Positions 33,917-46,004 are shown, counted from the stretch's first letter. The stretch is 64,000 nucleotides of DNA from Melampsora larici-populina 98AG31 (GCF_000204055.1 NW_006768765.1:166717-230716); one strand, 5' to 3'. A program made the numbers and translations. The notes: generated from the sequence alone by a model not told the origin.

Positions 33917-34808
33917 TCAGACATCAAATAGAACACATGGTCTTGCCGGCAGCCCGCGTAAGTGTCGACTCCGACGCAAGTTGGGAACCAATCCGAACAG
34001 CAGGACCTCAGTTACCTATTGTAAACGAAGGACATGATGAGTGTAGTTAAGGTTTGAAAACGACGACGCAAACTGACGTTAACAACCCATTGAGCTTCAT
34101 GGGCATCCCCATGTATCACATTGCCGACAAATTGCACGACATTGTCACGCTTTAATGCATGCCTGTTGAGCCACGTCACCTCCAAGTTACATTCATATAT
34201 GATACGAAATTCAATCCAGGTCAATGTCTAAGAAAGATGGTCAGCCGATTAATAGAAAGATGGTCAGCTGATTAATGATTGATTTCGTCGTCGAGATCAA
34301 GGTTAGCTCACAGTTGGGTCCCAGTCTCTATGGATTGTAGTGATTGTCACCCCGTCAAAGACGCCTGCAGGTGTCACTCGACGGGCAGAGTCAATAATGC
34401 GGCCTACGCTAGTTACAGAGATCTTGTTTGCCAAGGATTTGACGCGGACTTCGGCGTCGTCAATGAAAATGGTGTTGTTGGGATTGACTAATAACACCGT
34501 GTCGGAACGGGCAGCCGTCATGATAACTGGACCTTCAATCCGGTAAGCATGTCGAGATTTGAGTACGGTCTCTGAAATCCCTTCGGCAAGCAAGAAGCGG
34601 AAAGATTCAAAATTTTCATGTTTTAACACGGTGTTGGTTTCGAAATACCGTTGCGCAACGTGTGCATACGGTGGGCCGTCGAACTAAATTAGGAAGTCAG
34701 TCTGTGTATTAAAACCAAAAAGTAGCATAGTCTACGCACTTTATCACCAACCCAGCAGATGCTGCTCCACCGCATTGGTAATCGACGGAGAATAAAGTCG
34801 CGGTCCAT
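33917..34808 (-). CDS. Helitron cargo paralog C (229 aa, divergent)
   Basis: Exons 34808-34740, 34683-34312, 34227-34078 and 34015-33917 sum to 690 nt. The plan follows the family but with four exons: exon 1 has 23 codons (RWSSICWVGDK in place of FIGRAGRE), exon 2 has 124 codons ending WDPT, and exon 3 has 50 codons with VVQFVGNVIHGDAHEAQWVVNV, which keeps the OB-like alternation. Exon 4 has NLRRSRHLRGLPARP, a basic tail. Many family residues are replaced, and I see no TATA box, so it may be specialised or losing function. The open frames and splice signals are intact. Confidence 0.6.
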
Positions 34809-36028
34809 GGCCGCAAATGTAAGAGAAGATGAGGTTGATAAGGTCAATGAGACCTTGGAGCGACAAAAGATGTGCAGTGGTTCGTGCAACGCAACACTAT
34901 TGACAGAATAATCTCAGAGATAGGAGAGGCCGAAATTGAATGTCGTTACAGCCATCTGTCGTATGGCGCTCTTATGTACGCATTTGCACCATAGAAAATT
35001 TCCTCGGCCACCATACTATCTCAGTAGGCGTGGCCAATTTCACCCAGTGAACCGTGTCAAATCTCAGTCGGTCTGCGATCAAACACCCTCAGCTACTTCA
35101 TTCTTTTGTGAGGCATGTTAACAAATCTATATCCGGTCATAATACAACGCTTAGTGGTCCTGGCGAATACCATGAAGATTACTGAATCACACGTCAGATG
35201 GTTTACCACGACATACAATCAGCTTCATTCTTGCGTGAAGCACGTCGCCAATCCTGCTCGAACATTCGGCATACAATACTCAACACTCTTTAGCCCTTGA
35301 CTTACCATCAGTGATACACCACTGGGACCGAGCAGATGTGTCACACATTTCCACTGATTCGGATCATCATTCTCGGTGCCTCGGCCTGTACCTGTCCTGA
35401 TGTGAGTATCACGTCATTACAAACTCAGCAGCTGTGACTTCAATGAACCATCCAACAATTATCGACGGCGATCGGGAGACACTTCGTGTCAGTATCAACT
35501 TGAGGCAATGTTCCACCCACCGGGTTACCCTCCACTGCACAGGTCCTGTCCTATACATATCTCAAAAGGATAGTGAACAGTCTCAAAATTTTGATTCACG
35601 ATTCAGGACTGAATCCGACCGCGTACAAAATAATGCGGTGCTTACCACCCAAGATACAGTTCCAGCCAATCCACAGGCAACATCAATAAAACGGCAATAT
35701 CTTGTCGCGATGTTATAGCGATGGATGATAAACAACAAAAGTCATGTATGAAACTTGATTAAGACAATGTCAAAATCAGGCTCCACAAACGTCATTACTT
35801 CCATCATTATAAATAAAATGAGTGTAAGGTACCAAAGCGAATGTAAAAGAATGACAAATTTTTGAACCGACAGAGACCTTTGACACATTGATCCAGTGGG
35901 AATGACTTCCCCGGCAAACACGGCACAACATCGAATCATGATACACATATGCGTTCATCATCACTATCAGATAATTGAGGCTTTGAACACGGGTGCTGCA
36001 ACAATCACATTATCGAGTTGCGACGACG
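34809..36028. other. Spacer with possible further decayed cargo sequence
   Basis: No intact gene. A minus-strand segment at about 35290-35480 reads AAEFVMT, stop, then GRGTENDDPNQWKC, up to a GTAAGT donor. The AEFVMT word also occurs in relic F, so another decayed copy is possible. Confidence 0.3.
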
Positions 36029-37113
36029 TTATTGCTTGCGCTCAACGATCTGTCGGCCTCGCCAGGCTCCCACTCCACCTTTGTTCATCAAGCGGATTCT
36101 TTGTGGATCCCCGTGCTTAGCATTGTAACGGCGTACAAATCCCTGGTACCTGTGCGCATTGAGAGCATTCCTACCCAGGATCAAGGTCAGGATCGGTGCT
36201 GACATTGATTATCTGTTGATGACGATGCTCACCGTGGGTTACGTTGGAACTCTCTCTCCATCATGACTCGGGCTCCAGGAATTTGACCCTTGCAGATAGC
36301 GATGGAAGAGACCTAGGATAAGAATCAATCAGTAAGTGTCGCATGATGAGATGTAATCTCGCGCTCACCTCCGAGTGCCACATGAAGTCAGTGTTGTCAT
36401 AACCCATCACCATTCCCGAAATCTGCACCTTCTGACCAACATTGAATATTTCATTTGGATTCTTTCCGTTTGGGCGTGGTAGCACATGATGCTTGCTAAG
36501 CCACTCAACGACGATTTGGCTCTAAGGAATTCCAGAGGTTCAGCGCAGTATTCCGAATGGAGTCAAGCGGAGGGGTGGAGTGGACAAAGAGAGCAGGGAC
36601 TAACCACCGGATCCATATCAGCTGATTTCAAAGTCACAATCAAAGGATATACACCCATACCCCAATCTTCATCGGTTTGAAATTTTGACACAATGGTACC
36701 GTAAGCCGTCACAGCAACCTTATTTACAAAGGTATCGTTGGACCTCTGCAGAAAATCATCGCCGTCACCGAGATGCATGCGCGCGGCGGATGTGAAGTGC
36801 AATTGATTTAATTCGGCTTTGTTTGATCCTATCATCTTGCAGTTGATTGTATAAACATCTCCTTCTTTGAGACTGTTTTCTTCCATGTCTACAGCAACCA
36901 GTTCGATTGGTGTCGAAGCATTAGAGAGACCTCTTGATCCAGACGTTTCAATGGAGGCAGCGTGCACCGCAAAACCACGCCAATTCAAAAGGTCCTTCGC
37001 CACCTACAATTCGAAAGAGTAAGAATATTTGCGCGTTCTGAGTGAAGTAATCAGTGGAGAAAATAGTAGTCACGAACTTGTTTGCCAACACGGCCTATGA
37101 ATTGAAACTGCAT
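36029..37113 (-). CDS. Helitron cargo paralog D (269 aa), C-terminal motif cut off by a stop
   Basis: Exons 37113-37078, 37003-36605, 36521-36369, 36312-36233 and 36170-36029 sum to 810 nt. The first ATG in frame starts MQFQFIGRVGKQ, shorter than in the other paralogs; the frame is open upstream but has no ATG. Exon 2 has 133 codons (ETSGSRGLSNAST, CKMIGSNKAELNQLHF, TLKSADMDPV). Exon 3 has 51 codons (VVEWLSKHHVLPRPNG, VQISGMVMGYDNTDFMW). The end is basic (RGRQIVERKQ). The TAA is directly followed, in the same frame, by RRRNSIM and a stop, matching the last residues of paralog B, so the copy has probably lost its tail by one nonsense change. The donor of intron 1 is GTTCGT, as in paralog E. 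Confidence 0.72.
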
Positions 37114-37237
37114 GTCTTGTAGGTCAAGGGGAACGTCTTGGATGGAGCAGAATGATAAGGAGTTATTCGCTTCAGAAGTGAAAAACGCAGTAAAGAATGT
37201 AGAGGCGAAAACAGTGCAATTCGCGATCCTACCACGG

Positions 37238-37245
37238 CTATATAG
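37238..37245 (-). promoter_or_regulatory. TATA-like box of paralog D
   Basis: CTATATAG on the minus strand, about 125 bp before the ATG at 37113. Confidence 0.45.
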
Positions 37246-37818
37246 ATCCTGTTACTGTCTCATCCTCCGCTTCAAAGATCAATACTATGCATGACAATGA
37301 AATCGGTTGCAAGGGTCCCCCTCCTCGCTCATCAACATAATGCTTCTGACGCCTTAAAACCCCAGGGTTTGCGCATTTGTAGTAGATCGGTCGCTCTTTG
37401 CGTACGACGCTTCGGACGGCACGATTCTTGCAATGCACCGCTGTGGTCTGCCTGGCTTTCACCTCTCGCGGCAATCATAGTAACCACCATGTATGGTTGC
37501 CATGAAGCCAACTTTCAAAGCCAAGTCTCACTGCCCCCAAATACGCATTCAGCCTCGCGATGATTCGCAAGCCTAGAGACACAACATATTCAATCTTGAC
37601 AGCGAACGCTGTTGAACCCTGTTTTTTGCACAATTGTTGTCTTTTGCGGAGCGCAGGGCCGCGTACATATCCACCAAATCTAAATTTGATTGCAGCAGAG
37701 GAACTCAAAATCATTAATAACGGTATCTCATCGTGATGTAGCTAGTAAACTCGGTAAGAAACATGACTTGTGACAATGATCTATGCGACTAATGCTCATT
37801 GCGACAAACTCCGCGGCA
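37246..37818. other. Spacer between Rep/helicase gene and paralog D
   Basis: No gene supported; it must hold the terminator of the helicase gene and the promoter of paralog D. Confidence 0.4.
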
Positions 37819-40800
37819 TCAACGGGTGCCACGTGTTAGTATATTCCTGAGGACAATGTTGACTGTGCTTCGAACGTCCTCCGATTTTGAAATACAAACA
37901 CTGATACCTCCCACGTCCGTGCATCTTGACAGAGCAACGTAAAGTTGTCCATGCGAGAACACAGGACTGGGAAGGAACACTAAGACTTTATTTAGACTTT
38001 GACCTTGAGACTTATTAATTGTCATACAAAAGGCAGAGGCTACTGGAAACTGAAATCGATAGAATGGTAATGGGCACATGGAATTACCCGGGTGACGTAG
38101 ATACATCCTTGGAATGCATACCTCCGTGCCCCTCCGCGGTCCAGTGATTATCCTACACGTTAACGTGGAATCACCGACTTTGACGGCTACCAATCTCGTC
38201 CCGTTGCAGAGCCCTTGTTTCAGATTCAAATTCCTGAGCAAGATGATTGGCATTCCAACCTTCAGCTTCAATATATGTGCCGGGAAGTTTGGTACGCAAA
38301 ATGAGTTCAGGACTTCGGGGGTCAAGGGCTCGCAAGTTGTTGCCGGATCATTCGAATCCAAAGACTTCCGTATCTTTTCTTCACTGATAAGACCACAGAT
38401 TACTTCTTCGTTGACCAACCTGACGGTTTTATTGAGAGGCGTGACAATGCACCTTGCAGCGTAGAAATCCGCGAGCGCGGTCCAATTCTGACGATGTATG
38501 TAATAATTTGCCTCCGCATAAAAATTGTTTGCCATCCGTTCGTCAAAAATGGATACTGGTGAGATCACCTTAATCTCAATGTGCTCTAAAGCTACCACTT
38601 CCGCAGTCGTATCTTGCAAGTCACCCGATCCAAGGGCCAATAACCACTTTGCATACTCGGCATTTCTTTGCGACGTGTCTCCAGGGCTTGCTTCACATCC
38701 TAATAATCGCACGTTCCGCGTTAAGGCGTATTGTTTGATAAGCCGCCAAAGATATGAGTTTTTCAGTGAAGCTTCTGCTTGCTCTTCAATTGTCAATCTT
38801 GGGATGACGGGTAGCGTCTGACGAAAATCCCCAGAGAAAAGCATTGTAATACCACCAAAAGGAGCGTCATTGCACCGAAGAGCTCTCAATGATCTATCGG
38901 CACAATGTATGTCAGCCTTGTTTTGCATGGATATCTCATCCCATACTATTACTCTACACTGTCGAAGTCTCTCTCCAAGTGAATCACAGGTAGAGAAAAG
39001 GCATATCGATTCCTCTGTGCTGTCAATTGGAATTTTTAACGCCGTATGCGCGGTAGCCCCCTTGTAGAGCAGCAGCGCGGCTATTCCTGAAGATGCCATC
39101 GCAAGGACCGGCGCGCCAACCACGTTACAATAATGCAAAACTGCATTTAACACAAAGGTTTTTCCTGTCCCACCCGGGCCGTCCAGAAAGAAAAGCCCGC
39201 CTTTCTGCTCTTGGATCGCCCGTTTGACATCCACAAACAACGCCAGTTGCTCGTCGTTCATTCTGTGGACCGCCGGTTCGAGATAAGCAAAGCTCTTGTC
39301 ACTCGTCATTTCATCGTCATTGTTACTGCCTATTAACGTACTATATCCCGTCAATAAAGTGAGATCCGGCCGTGGCAGTGCGGTCCCTTTGAGCGTCAAA
39401 CCAACTTCCTCTAAGGCGACAGACATTCGATAAAGCCCCAAGGTAAGCACCATCGCGGAGGTTGGTTCTTGCCGCGGTTGAACCTTCAACATAGAATGCC
39501 GACAGTCATCAGAGAGCGAGACCGAAAACATTTCCCACAATTGCAGAGGATCGCTCGGAGGGCCGAATTTGAGAATAAGGGCAAACATCGAGCGTAGTTG
39601 ATATGCACTCTGAACCAATGCACATTCTTTCATAGCCGCTATGTAATGATTGTTGTCCAGAAGCAATCCGTGGGCCCTGGCAGCCTCGTTGAATGTGGGA
39701 TAGATGACACCATCAACAGTCCTGAGGTGTTCGAATGATTCTGGACCCGGTACATGAAATAGCAGCAACCTCAGATAAAACCTTTCTCCCTGCGATATGC
39801 TGGCAAAATAAACTCTTGAGATAGTCTTCCAATCCTTTGTCCTGATTTTCCAGTGGTTGGTTTTTTTAACCCAACTGAAATACTTCACAATTTCAGGGTA
39901 CGTGAGAGTGTTGATTGTCGAATTGATCTTTGGAACCTCCACTTTATTCTTGCACATTTCGCAGAACTCAGTCAAGGGCGACCGTGCTGCTCTGCCAGAG
40001 TCGATTTGGCGACGCAGCGTCTCCGTGCAGTTAAAGTACAAAACGTTATCAAAAGGCAGATGAAGAGGTAGTCGAAAAACCGCCGGATATCTTGATGACA
40101 GTAAGAATTGGAACAATCTCCAACAACCTAAGAACTCAGGTTAGATCACATTTCTATCCGTTGAATGGAGATGGAAACTAACCTTCGGTGCCAGTTAAAC
40201 TGCGTCCATTTATGTGGACATCCAGCTCATTTTTTGCAACCATTGACAACGCAGCCCTGTCATGTCCCTTTGTAATGTACTTATAAAGGTACTTGAGAGC
40301 TTGCATACTGACAGCTACCTCAACATTGATATGACAGTTATATTTCATTAATAAATACGGATTATAAGGCACTACGTCTTGATTGGTATATGTATAGCCA
40401 TTCTTGGTGAAGGTTACACCGTTGTCGGAGCGTCGATATGTCGGATAGGCGTCATCCGTCATAGTGGTATGCTCATTGAATGGCTTTGGATAATCGAAAC
40501 AACATCTGTCGGTTTTCCAACACGGACTACCTTCCTTGCACGGACCGTGCAGCATGAAATTTGTCACCGCCTTGTATAGGTCAGGTTCTTTCACCCTATC
40601 GGGAATCTCAGCCCTGACCACCAAGTCAATATTATCTGGAGTTCGAGGAGCACCACCAGCTGCCATAATTGGTATGAAGTGTGCATGTGGGCGGCCACGG
40701 TTCTGAAACTTGATGGTATGGACATGCGAAATTCCAGGTCCCAGTCGTTCCTTATGATTTATATCCTCCATTAAGTCCCGCAACTTCAATTGAAAAACCC

Positions 40801-42319
40801 TAACTAAAATATCAGGTCTATTGATTGCAGTTTGACCATATCGGAGCTCGTCTTGTACTTCCTTCCAGTCGTCATTGGCTGTCATTGTAATGAAAAACAT
40901 CGGCTGGCCATAATGTTGCACTAACGCCATAGCGTCATGGTAAATTTGCACCATGTGCCTTGCACCTCCGGTATGAGACGCGGGAAGTATGACTGGTCTA
41001 CCGATCTGTTTAAAATCATTGCGGCCTAATGCTTCTACTGCGCCTGAGTACAATTCAGCACGTATTTCTTGTTGATGAAATCGGAACCAAGTGAGTCTTT
41101 GATTTTCAATGCAGGCGTAGAGATCCGTACACAACTCCTGGAGTAGCATGTGGGACGATAGGACGATTGAAAATTCTTGCGCGCGTTGGAAGAGCAGATA
41201 AGCAAACCATTGCAGAGTTGACACCGTCTTTCCAGTACCTGGTAATTATCGCCCAACAGAGTGTCATTAAAATAGCACATCAGCACCAATGTATTCAATC
41301 GCGCAAAGGGGATGCACTCACTGGGGACACGATAATATTCATCATATCCTGCCTGACCAAAGGGAAACAGAATTGGGTATCTCAAGGGGAGATATCCAGT
41401 GTGCAACTCCGAAATCCGCTTAAACTTCCCATCATTACTGTGCAAGATTATATCCCTATCACCCTCGCCTACGTCACCACCACCGCGAATCACCATCGCA
41501 ACCTCTGTAGCTGATGGTCGTGCGTAAGTCCGGATGTCATGGCCGGCTGAGTTCTCTGCTGTTGCCGGAATTGATTTGAGTCTCAGCGAGATTGTCTTGT
41601 ATTCCTTCATGATGTTGCCCGCGTGTTTAAATTGCTGTGCGTAGGGATTATACTTGTACATAAATCTCATGAATAGTTCCACCAGCTTAGGATCTATGGG
41701 GGATTGTGAGACCTTGACCCTGTGTAAAGCCTCAGCCGCTGGTGCGGCGTCCATCATATAAATCTGCGCAAATGCAGCCTTGCCTTTGGCGGGCTGCATT
41801 ATTGTACCGAGATCATGATATAATTCCCCATCAATCTTGAAGCATCGAATGCCGTAGGGGCCATTGACCAATTGATCAATCTCAGCTCCCAATGAAGTAA
41901 AGCTCAACGCATTGTTGTAGCCACGGATATGACTACGAAAGTGTTCCGCTTCTATGAGTGGCATATAGTCAGCTACGCCCGGCTGATAAAAAGCTAGCCA
42001 CAAACAACGCACGCGGTGTGTTCAGAGTCAACAGATCGATAAGGAACTGAGGAGCCGGTGGGAAATCAAAGTAATGTTCAGGTAGCTCGACCTTGCCACC
42101 CTGACAGCATATCGAGTACGCCAATCCTCCTGCAACCGCAGTAGTCCGATATTTTTCTCCCTTCCAATGGGAAGCATTACAACAGGCACAAAGCTGATCG
42201 CAAACGCCAAGCGAGTGGGGGATCTCTGACTTGAATTGGTGCTTGATGGAGAGTTCGTGGCCTTCAGCCGGAAATCGCACTGCTCGTTTGCCCATGGCAG
42301 TCACTCCATGGTATGTCAA
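37819..42319 (-). CDS. Helitron Rep/PIF1 helicase (about 1433 aa, four exons)
   Basis: Exons 42319-42013, 41951-41322, 41238-40183 and 40127-37819 sum to 4302 nt without internal stop. The N-terminal Cys cluster ([20 protein letters not shown]) and NIR-like [19 protein letters not shown] open the protein. The Rep nuclease has the HUH motif in [11 protein letters not shown] (about 40700) and a two-Tyr motif, YLYKYITKG (about 40270). The PIF1-type helicase has Walker [10 protein letters not shown] (about 39170), Walker B VIWDEIS (about 38935), [13 protein letters not shown], and at the end INKSQGQSL and YVALSRC. These enzymes nick, unwind and copy the element by a rolling-circle route. All key residues appear present, so the protein may be active. 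The codon at 42319 is not ATG; an upstream exon is likely, or the next ATG, 24 nt further in (MGKRAVRF). Confidence 0.93.
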
Positions 42320-43444
42320 ATCGCTGGGAAGCGCGAAGCAGAGAGTCCAAGTTACAGTTGTGAGGTTTCTCGGTCGTTTGATATCTTCAGCGTTACAATC
42401 CGCTTTGCGTTCGTAATGTCAAGATGTCGATAGAAGCAGGATGTGAGTTGTCTATTCTAACGAAGGACGATAAATCGTGAACAACTTGATGTAGGCCTTG
42501 AGTCTGACCAATCAGTTTGTGTTTAAAATTTTCCAATGTCTCACCCTCCAATACCGGTACGAAAACAGAGACTCCCGGTGAGCAATGGCATTGGGCCACG
42601 CATGGACGTGGGTCTCACTTGGCCAACAAATATCCATCCCACGCAGCACCTAGTGTGCCACTTTCATATTTTCTGTACTCGAGTCTCGAGCCAATGTGCG
42701 TTCATAAGTAACTCCCAAGAATTTTCAGCATTTCTGTCGGGACTAAGTTGAACAGATTGCATAAATCTCGTCAAAGTTTTTCACTGAGCATCACCATGTG
42801 GGGTATGATGATTACCGATAATTTGTCTCTGCAAGGGTTTCCAGCTATTGATCCACAGGCAGTGACCGAGTTGAGTGAAGTTGTGGCGGAGAACGTGAAG
42901 CGGAACACCCAATGTCTATAATTGGGGTCTTGCGGCTATAAGTGGCAATGCATGAAGTCAATAAGGTTTTTTACTCCTACCGCAGAAGACTGACAACATT
43001 GGCAATAATAGCCGCTGACTTATGACCGTTGCAAAGCTTCAATGAGGACCTCGACTGATATTTAAGCATTGTTGCCGAATTCTCCCTGGCATAAAACACA
43101 ATTGCACGCTAACCCAACAAATAACAAACGTATCAATTCAATTTGATTTCGGAATTCAAAGACTACATATAAAGGACCGCCTCGGATGGTACAACTCAAG
43201 AGGTGGAAGAACACCGATAAATCTAATGAGTGGAACGGTTGAGATGTTGTGATGGAACGTTGATTGCAGGAATGTGACTAACCTCACCAAGCAAGGGAAC
43301 AAACAGATAGAGAGAAATAGATGCAGAAGGGATTACAAAAGCGCAAACACAATTGACAACTTGTAACGGCACCGCACGCAGTCGAGAGCACTTGTTCACC
43401 CCAAGCTTGAGCGACACGCCTATTCCCGACGACGCCATTCACAC
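42320..43444. other. Region upstream of the Rep/helicase gene
   Basis: Probably promoter and N-terminal exon(s) of the Rep gene. A minus-strand frame at 42393-42599 (VFVPVLEGETLENFKHKLIG) is followed by GT and AG signals and could be such an exon, but no join was proven. Confidence 0.35.
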
Positions 43445-44626
43445 CTAACCACGACGGAGTCTCTTGCTCATGCCCAACACAGCACTGTCCTTCTCAAGAG
43501 CGTCGTTCTCAATCCCAGCGTTGGTATTGAGCCTGTTCTCAATGGCACCATCAACGCGTCTGCCCGGGCTGGATTCAACATCATCGAGCTTGAATTCATT
43601 GTTGTCAACAGCGTTAGTTGACGTACTGGCGACATTGGAAGCCAAACCACGTTTCCTGCCGGCAAAGCAATCAGCAATGCCCGCGATAATTCCAGATCGA
43701 GTAAAGCTCACCTTCCCAGCGGGATTTGGCCACCGTTTGGCATTCCAGGCTTGGTGGGGCTGGCGGCCGCACCAGTAAGGTGACCGCTGGTGACACTGAT
43801 CGCATTGACCTATACAAAAATCAATCATCAACCATAGTGATGATCGCATCCCTCGGAAATGAAACTTACTTCAATTTCCCACATGTGATTGTTGGTGTCG
43901 TAATCTTTGAAAACCCCGACCAACTGGAGCTCCCTCCCCAATTGACAGAGGTTCTGAGCTTTCTCCAAGTTTCGGAGCGGCGGAATGAAGTGTTTCATTA
44001 ACCAGCTGACAGGCCCCTTGGTCTAAAGAATGAGAGCCGTCAGTCATGGGAACGGTTGAGGGAATGCGGATTGCAAGACAATGAGTCGCTCACAATGGGA
44101 TCATAGTCAGTCGATTTCGTGGTCACCACTACCGTTGGCTTGCCCTTGTAAACAGGATCCTTGATGATATCACGGGCAACAACCGTACCCAATGCGACTA
44201 TGCTGACCTTGTCCATCAAGCTGTCACAAAAACTTTCCGGAAAATTCTCAGTAGGGCCCCAGTTGATGCGGTGGGCGTTTTCAAAATGTAAATGATCATC
44301 ACGTTCGTCGTTTGAACCGATGAATTTGCAACTCATTGAGTAAATGTGTTGCGGGATCAATGCTTCGGCAGTGGAGCCGTACGCAGTCACATTGATGGGG
44401 TTAGCAAAGTCTTCACCACCGTTCATGCCAGAAGTGGAGATCGATGCGTGATGAGATATAAAGCCCTTGTTCTTGGAGAGCAGAGCCGCAACCTAAAGAA
44501 ACATGTCAGGTAGTTGACACAAACAATGTCAGGGAACACATAAGGATGACGAACTTCAGCGCCAGCTTCGCCGGTGAAATAGACTCGGATTGGATGAGAA
44601 ATCGTGCGTGATTCAGAGCGAGACAT
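43445..44626 (-). CDS. Helitron cargo paralog E (310 aa, putative OB-fold family)
   Basis: Exons 44626-44555, 44492-44094, 44022-43870, 43809-43712 and 43655-43445 sum to 933 nt. Exon 1 has HPIRVYFTGEAGAE; exon 2 (133 codons) has STSGMNGG, IYSMSCKFIGSNDERDDHLHFE and TTKSTDYDPI; exon 3 (51 codons) has VSWLMKHFIPPLRNLEKA and LQLVGVFKDYDTNNHMWEIE. The C-terminal exon is longer than in its paralogs and ends SKRLRRG, a plausible nuclear signal. It is the only copy on the 5' side of the Rep gene; the others follow the Rep gene. A TATA box lies about 195 bp upstream. The OB-fold reading is inference. Confidence 0.76.
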
Positions 44627-44818
44627 GATTGACAATGAAAACAATGAGTAAACGTTATGGGTTTAAGTGCTGTTAGGGTACTGTGGAAGCGAGATACTGC
44701 AACTGGATATGCAATGTCAGTGTGATAATGAAAGGAATTATTATAAATGAGTGTGTAGTCCAGTGAATGTCTATCTGCAGCTGACTTCTCCTCCGCCAGA
44801 CTAAGAGGCCATGCAATG

Positions 44819-44829
44819 CCTTATATACG
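44819..44829 (-). promoter_or_regulatory. TATA box of paralog E
   Basis: GTATATAAGG on the minus strand, about 195 bp before the ATG at 44626. Just upstream, a 33-bp imperfect tandem pair (GCTTGCACCGGAACTTCGA and GCTTCCAACGGAACCTCGA, 44841-44905) may be a regulatory repeat. Confidence 0.5.
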
Positions 44830-45114
44830 CATGCTAATGCTTGCACCGGAACTTCGAAGACATTGGCTGATGCTTCCAACGGAACCTCGAAGACATCGCC
44901 TGGGGGGTCGCCCTGATTGGTTTGAACAACATTCCATGGGAAAGTGTATTCCGAATCGGTGGTGAAGACTTCGCCCCAGCTGAAACGTTTGCTGGAATGA
45001 AATTCCAGAAACGATTGTACGTACTGACTGCCGTGAATTGTGGGAGGAGACAACCTGCGGTCGTGCCAAACTCAGGCTGACAGATTATAGACGTCAGCAT
45101 CGAACCATCGCAGT

Positions 45115-45636
45115 AACATTCCGGGAGTAGTGTATAGCCATGATCTTTTTGAGCACATTGATCAGGAATGTTGTCCTGACGTGGGGAGGGTCCTCCCGGA
45201 AGCCACGCCAATGAAGACAGATGTCGTGGGTCCCGATCCCAGCCAGGTTGTTCGACGATTAAAATCGCTAACACCACTGCTTTTGACAGTCGATCCGGAT
45301 GGCGACGAACGCTATGATGGTGGTAGAAAGCTTAGGATTGTCTCGTAAGACCAAGATGAATACGTCGGTAATGGCAACATTCCGGGCGTAGTGTATAGCC
45401 ATGATCTTTTTGAGCACATTGATCAGGAATGTTGTCCTGACGTGGGGAGGGTCCTCCCGGAAGCAACGCCAATGAAGACAGATGTCGTGGGTCCCGATCC
45501 CAGGCAGGTTGTTCAACGATTAAAGTCGCTAACACCACTGCTTTTGACAGTCGATCCGGATGGCGACAAACGCTATGAGGGCAATAGGAAGTTTAGGATT
45601 GTCTCGTAAGACCAAGATGAACACGTCGGTAATGCC
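45115..45636. repeat. 261-bp tandem duplication
   Basis: Two adjacent copies with period 261 (45115-45375, 45376-45636) and only scattered differences. Each gives a 72-codon plus-strand ORF and a minus-strand ORF, but neither shows a known domain, so I treat them as chance frames in a repeat near the 5' end of the Helitron. Confidence 0.9.
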
Positions 45637-46004
45637 GCTTTCAAACGCTGATGCCTTGGTATGGAAATGATTGCATCATTGTGGCGGCGCCCTGCTATGC
45701 GAAGTATCGATATTCGACGGACAGAAAACAGCGATGGGTTCACAGAAGAATGGGATACGCCGAAGGCAAGCATGTATACAACGTGTGATGCTGAGGGCGA
45801 GTATCACACGCAGATCAGAGAGTCCGGGTTTGGGGCTAAGGTCACGGGGTACCGGGCAAAGGTCTCGACTGAGGAATGTATTTTTTTCAAAAACATCGGA
45901 TTTCCTTCTTTATGTGTGATCTTCAGTCTTGGTCCTTTGTACAATTGGTGACTCTGTGGTGACTGATGTTGAAAGGTGTTGTTGTTGTATGATGTGTGAG
46001 CAGA

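Larger units (their letters stand above)
28556..45814 (-). mobile_element. Large Helitron with Rep/helicase and five paralogous cargo genes (about 17 kb)
   Basis: Read on the minus strand. The 3' end is well supported: CTAG at 28559-28556 followed by T in the flank, preceded by a GC hairpin, as in Helitrons that insert between A and T. The 5' end is a candidate only: TC at 45814-45813 preceded by A, next to an 8-bp hairpin (45782-45789 with 45804-45811). Inside lie a complete Rep/PIF1-helicase gene and five paralogous genes, all on the minus strand. Helitrons move by rolling-circle replication and often capture genes; a set of paralogs with one shared exon plan looks like an evolved gene family rather than random capture. 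Confidence 0.75.

Noticed and set aside
45130..45609. Two 72-aa ORFs in the tandem duplication
   Set aside because: They are one chance frame copied by the duplication; no domain,  and minus-strand frames are equally open.
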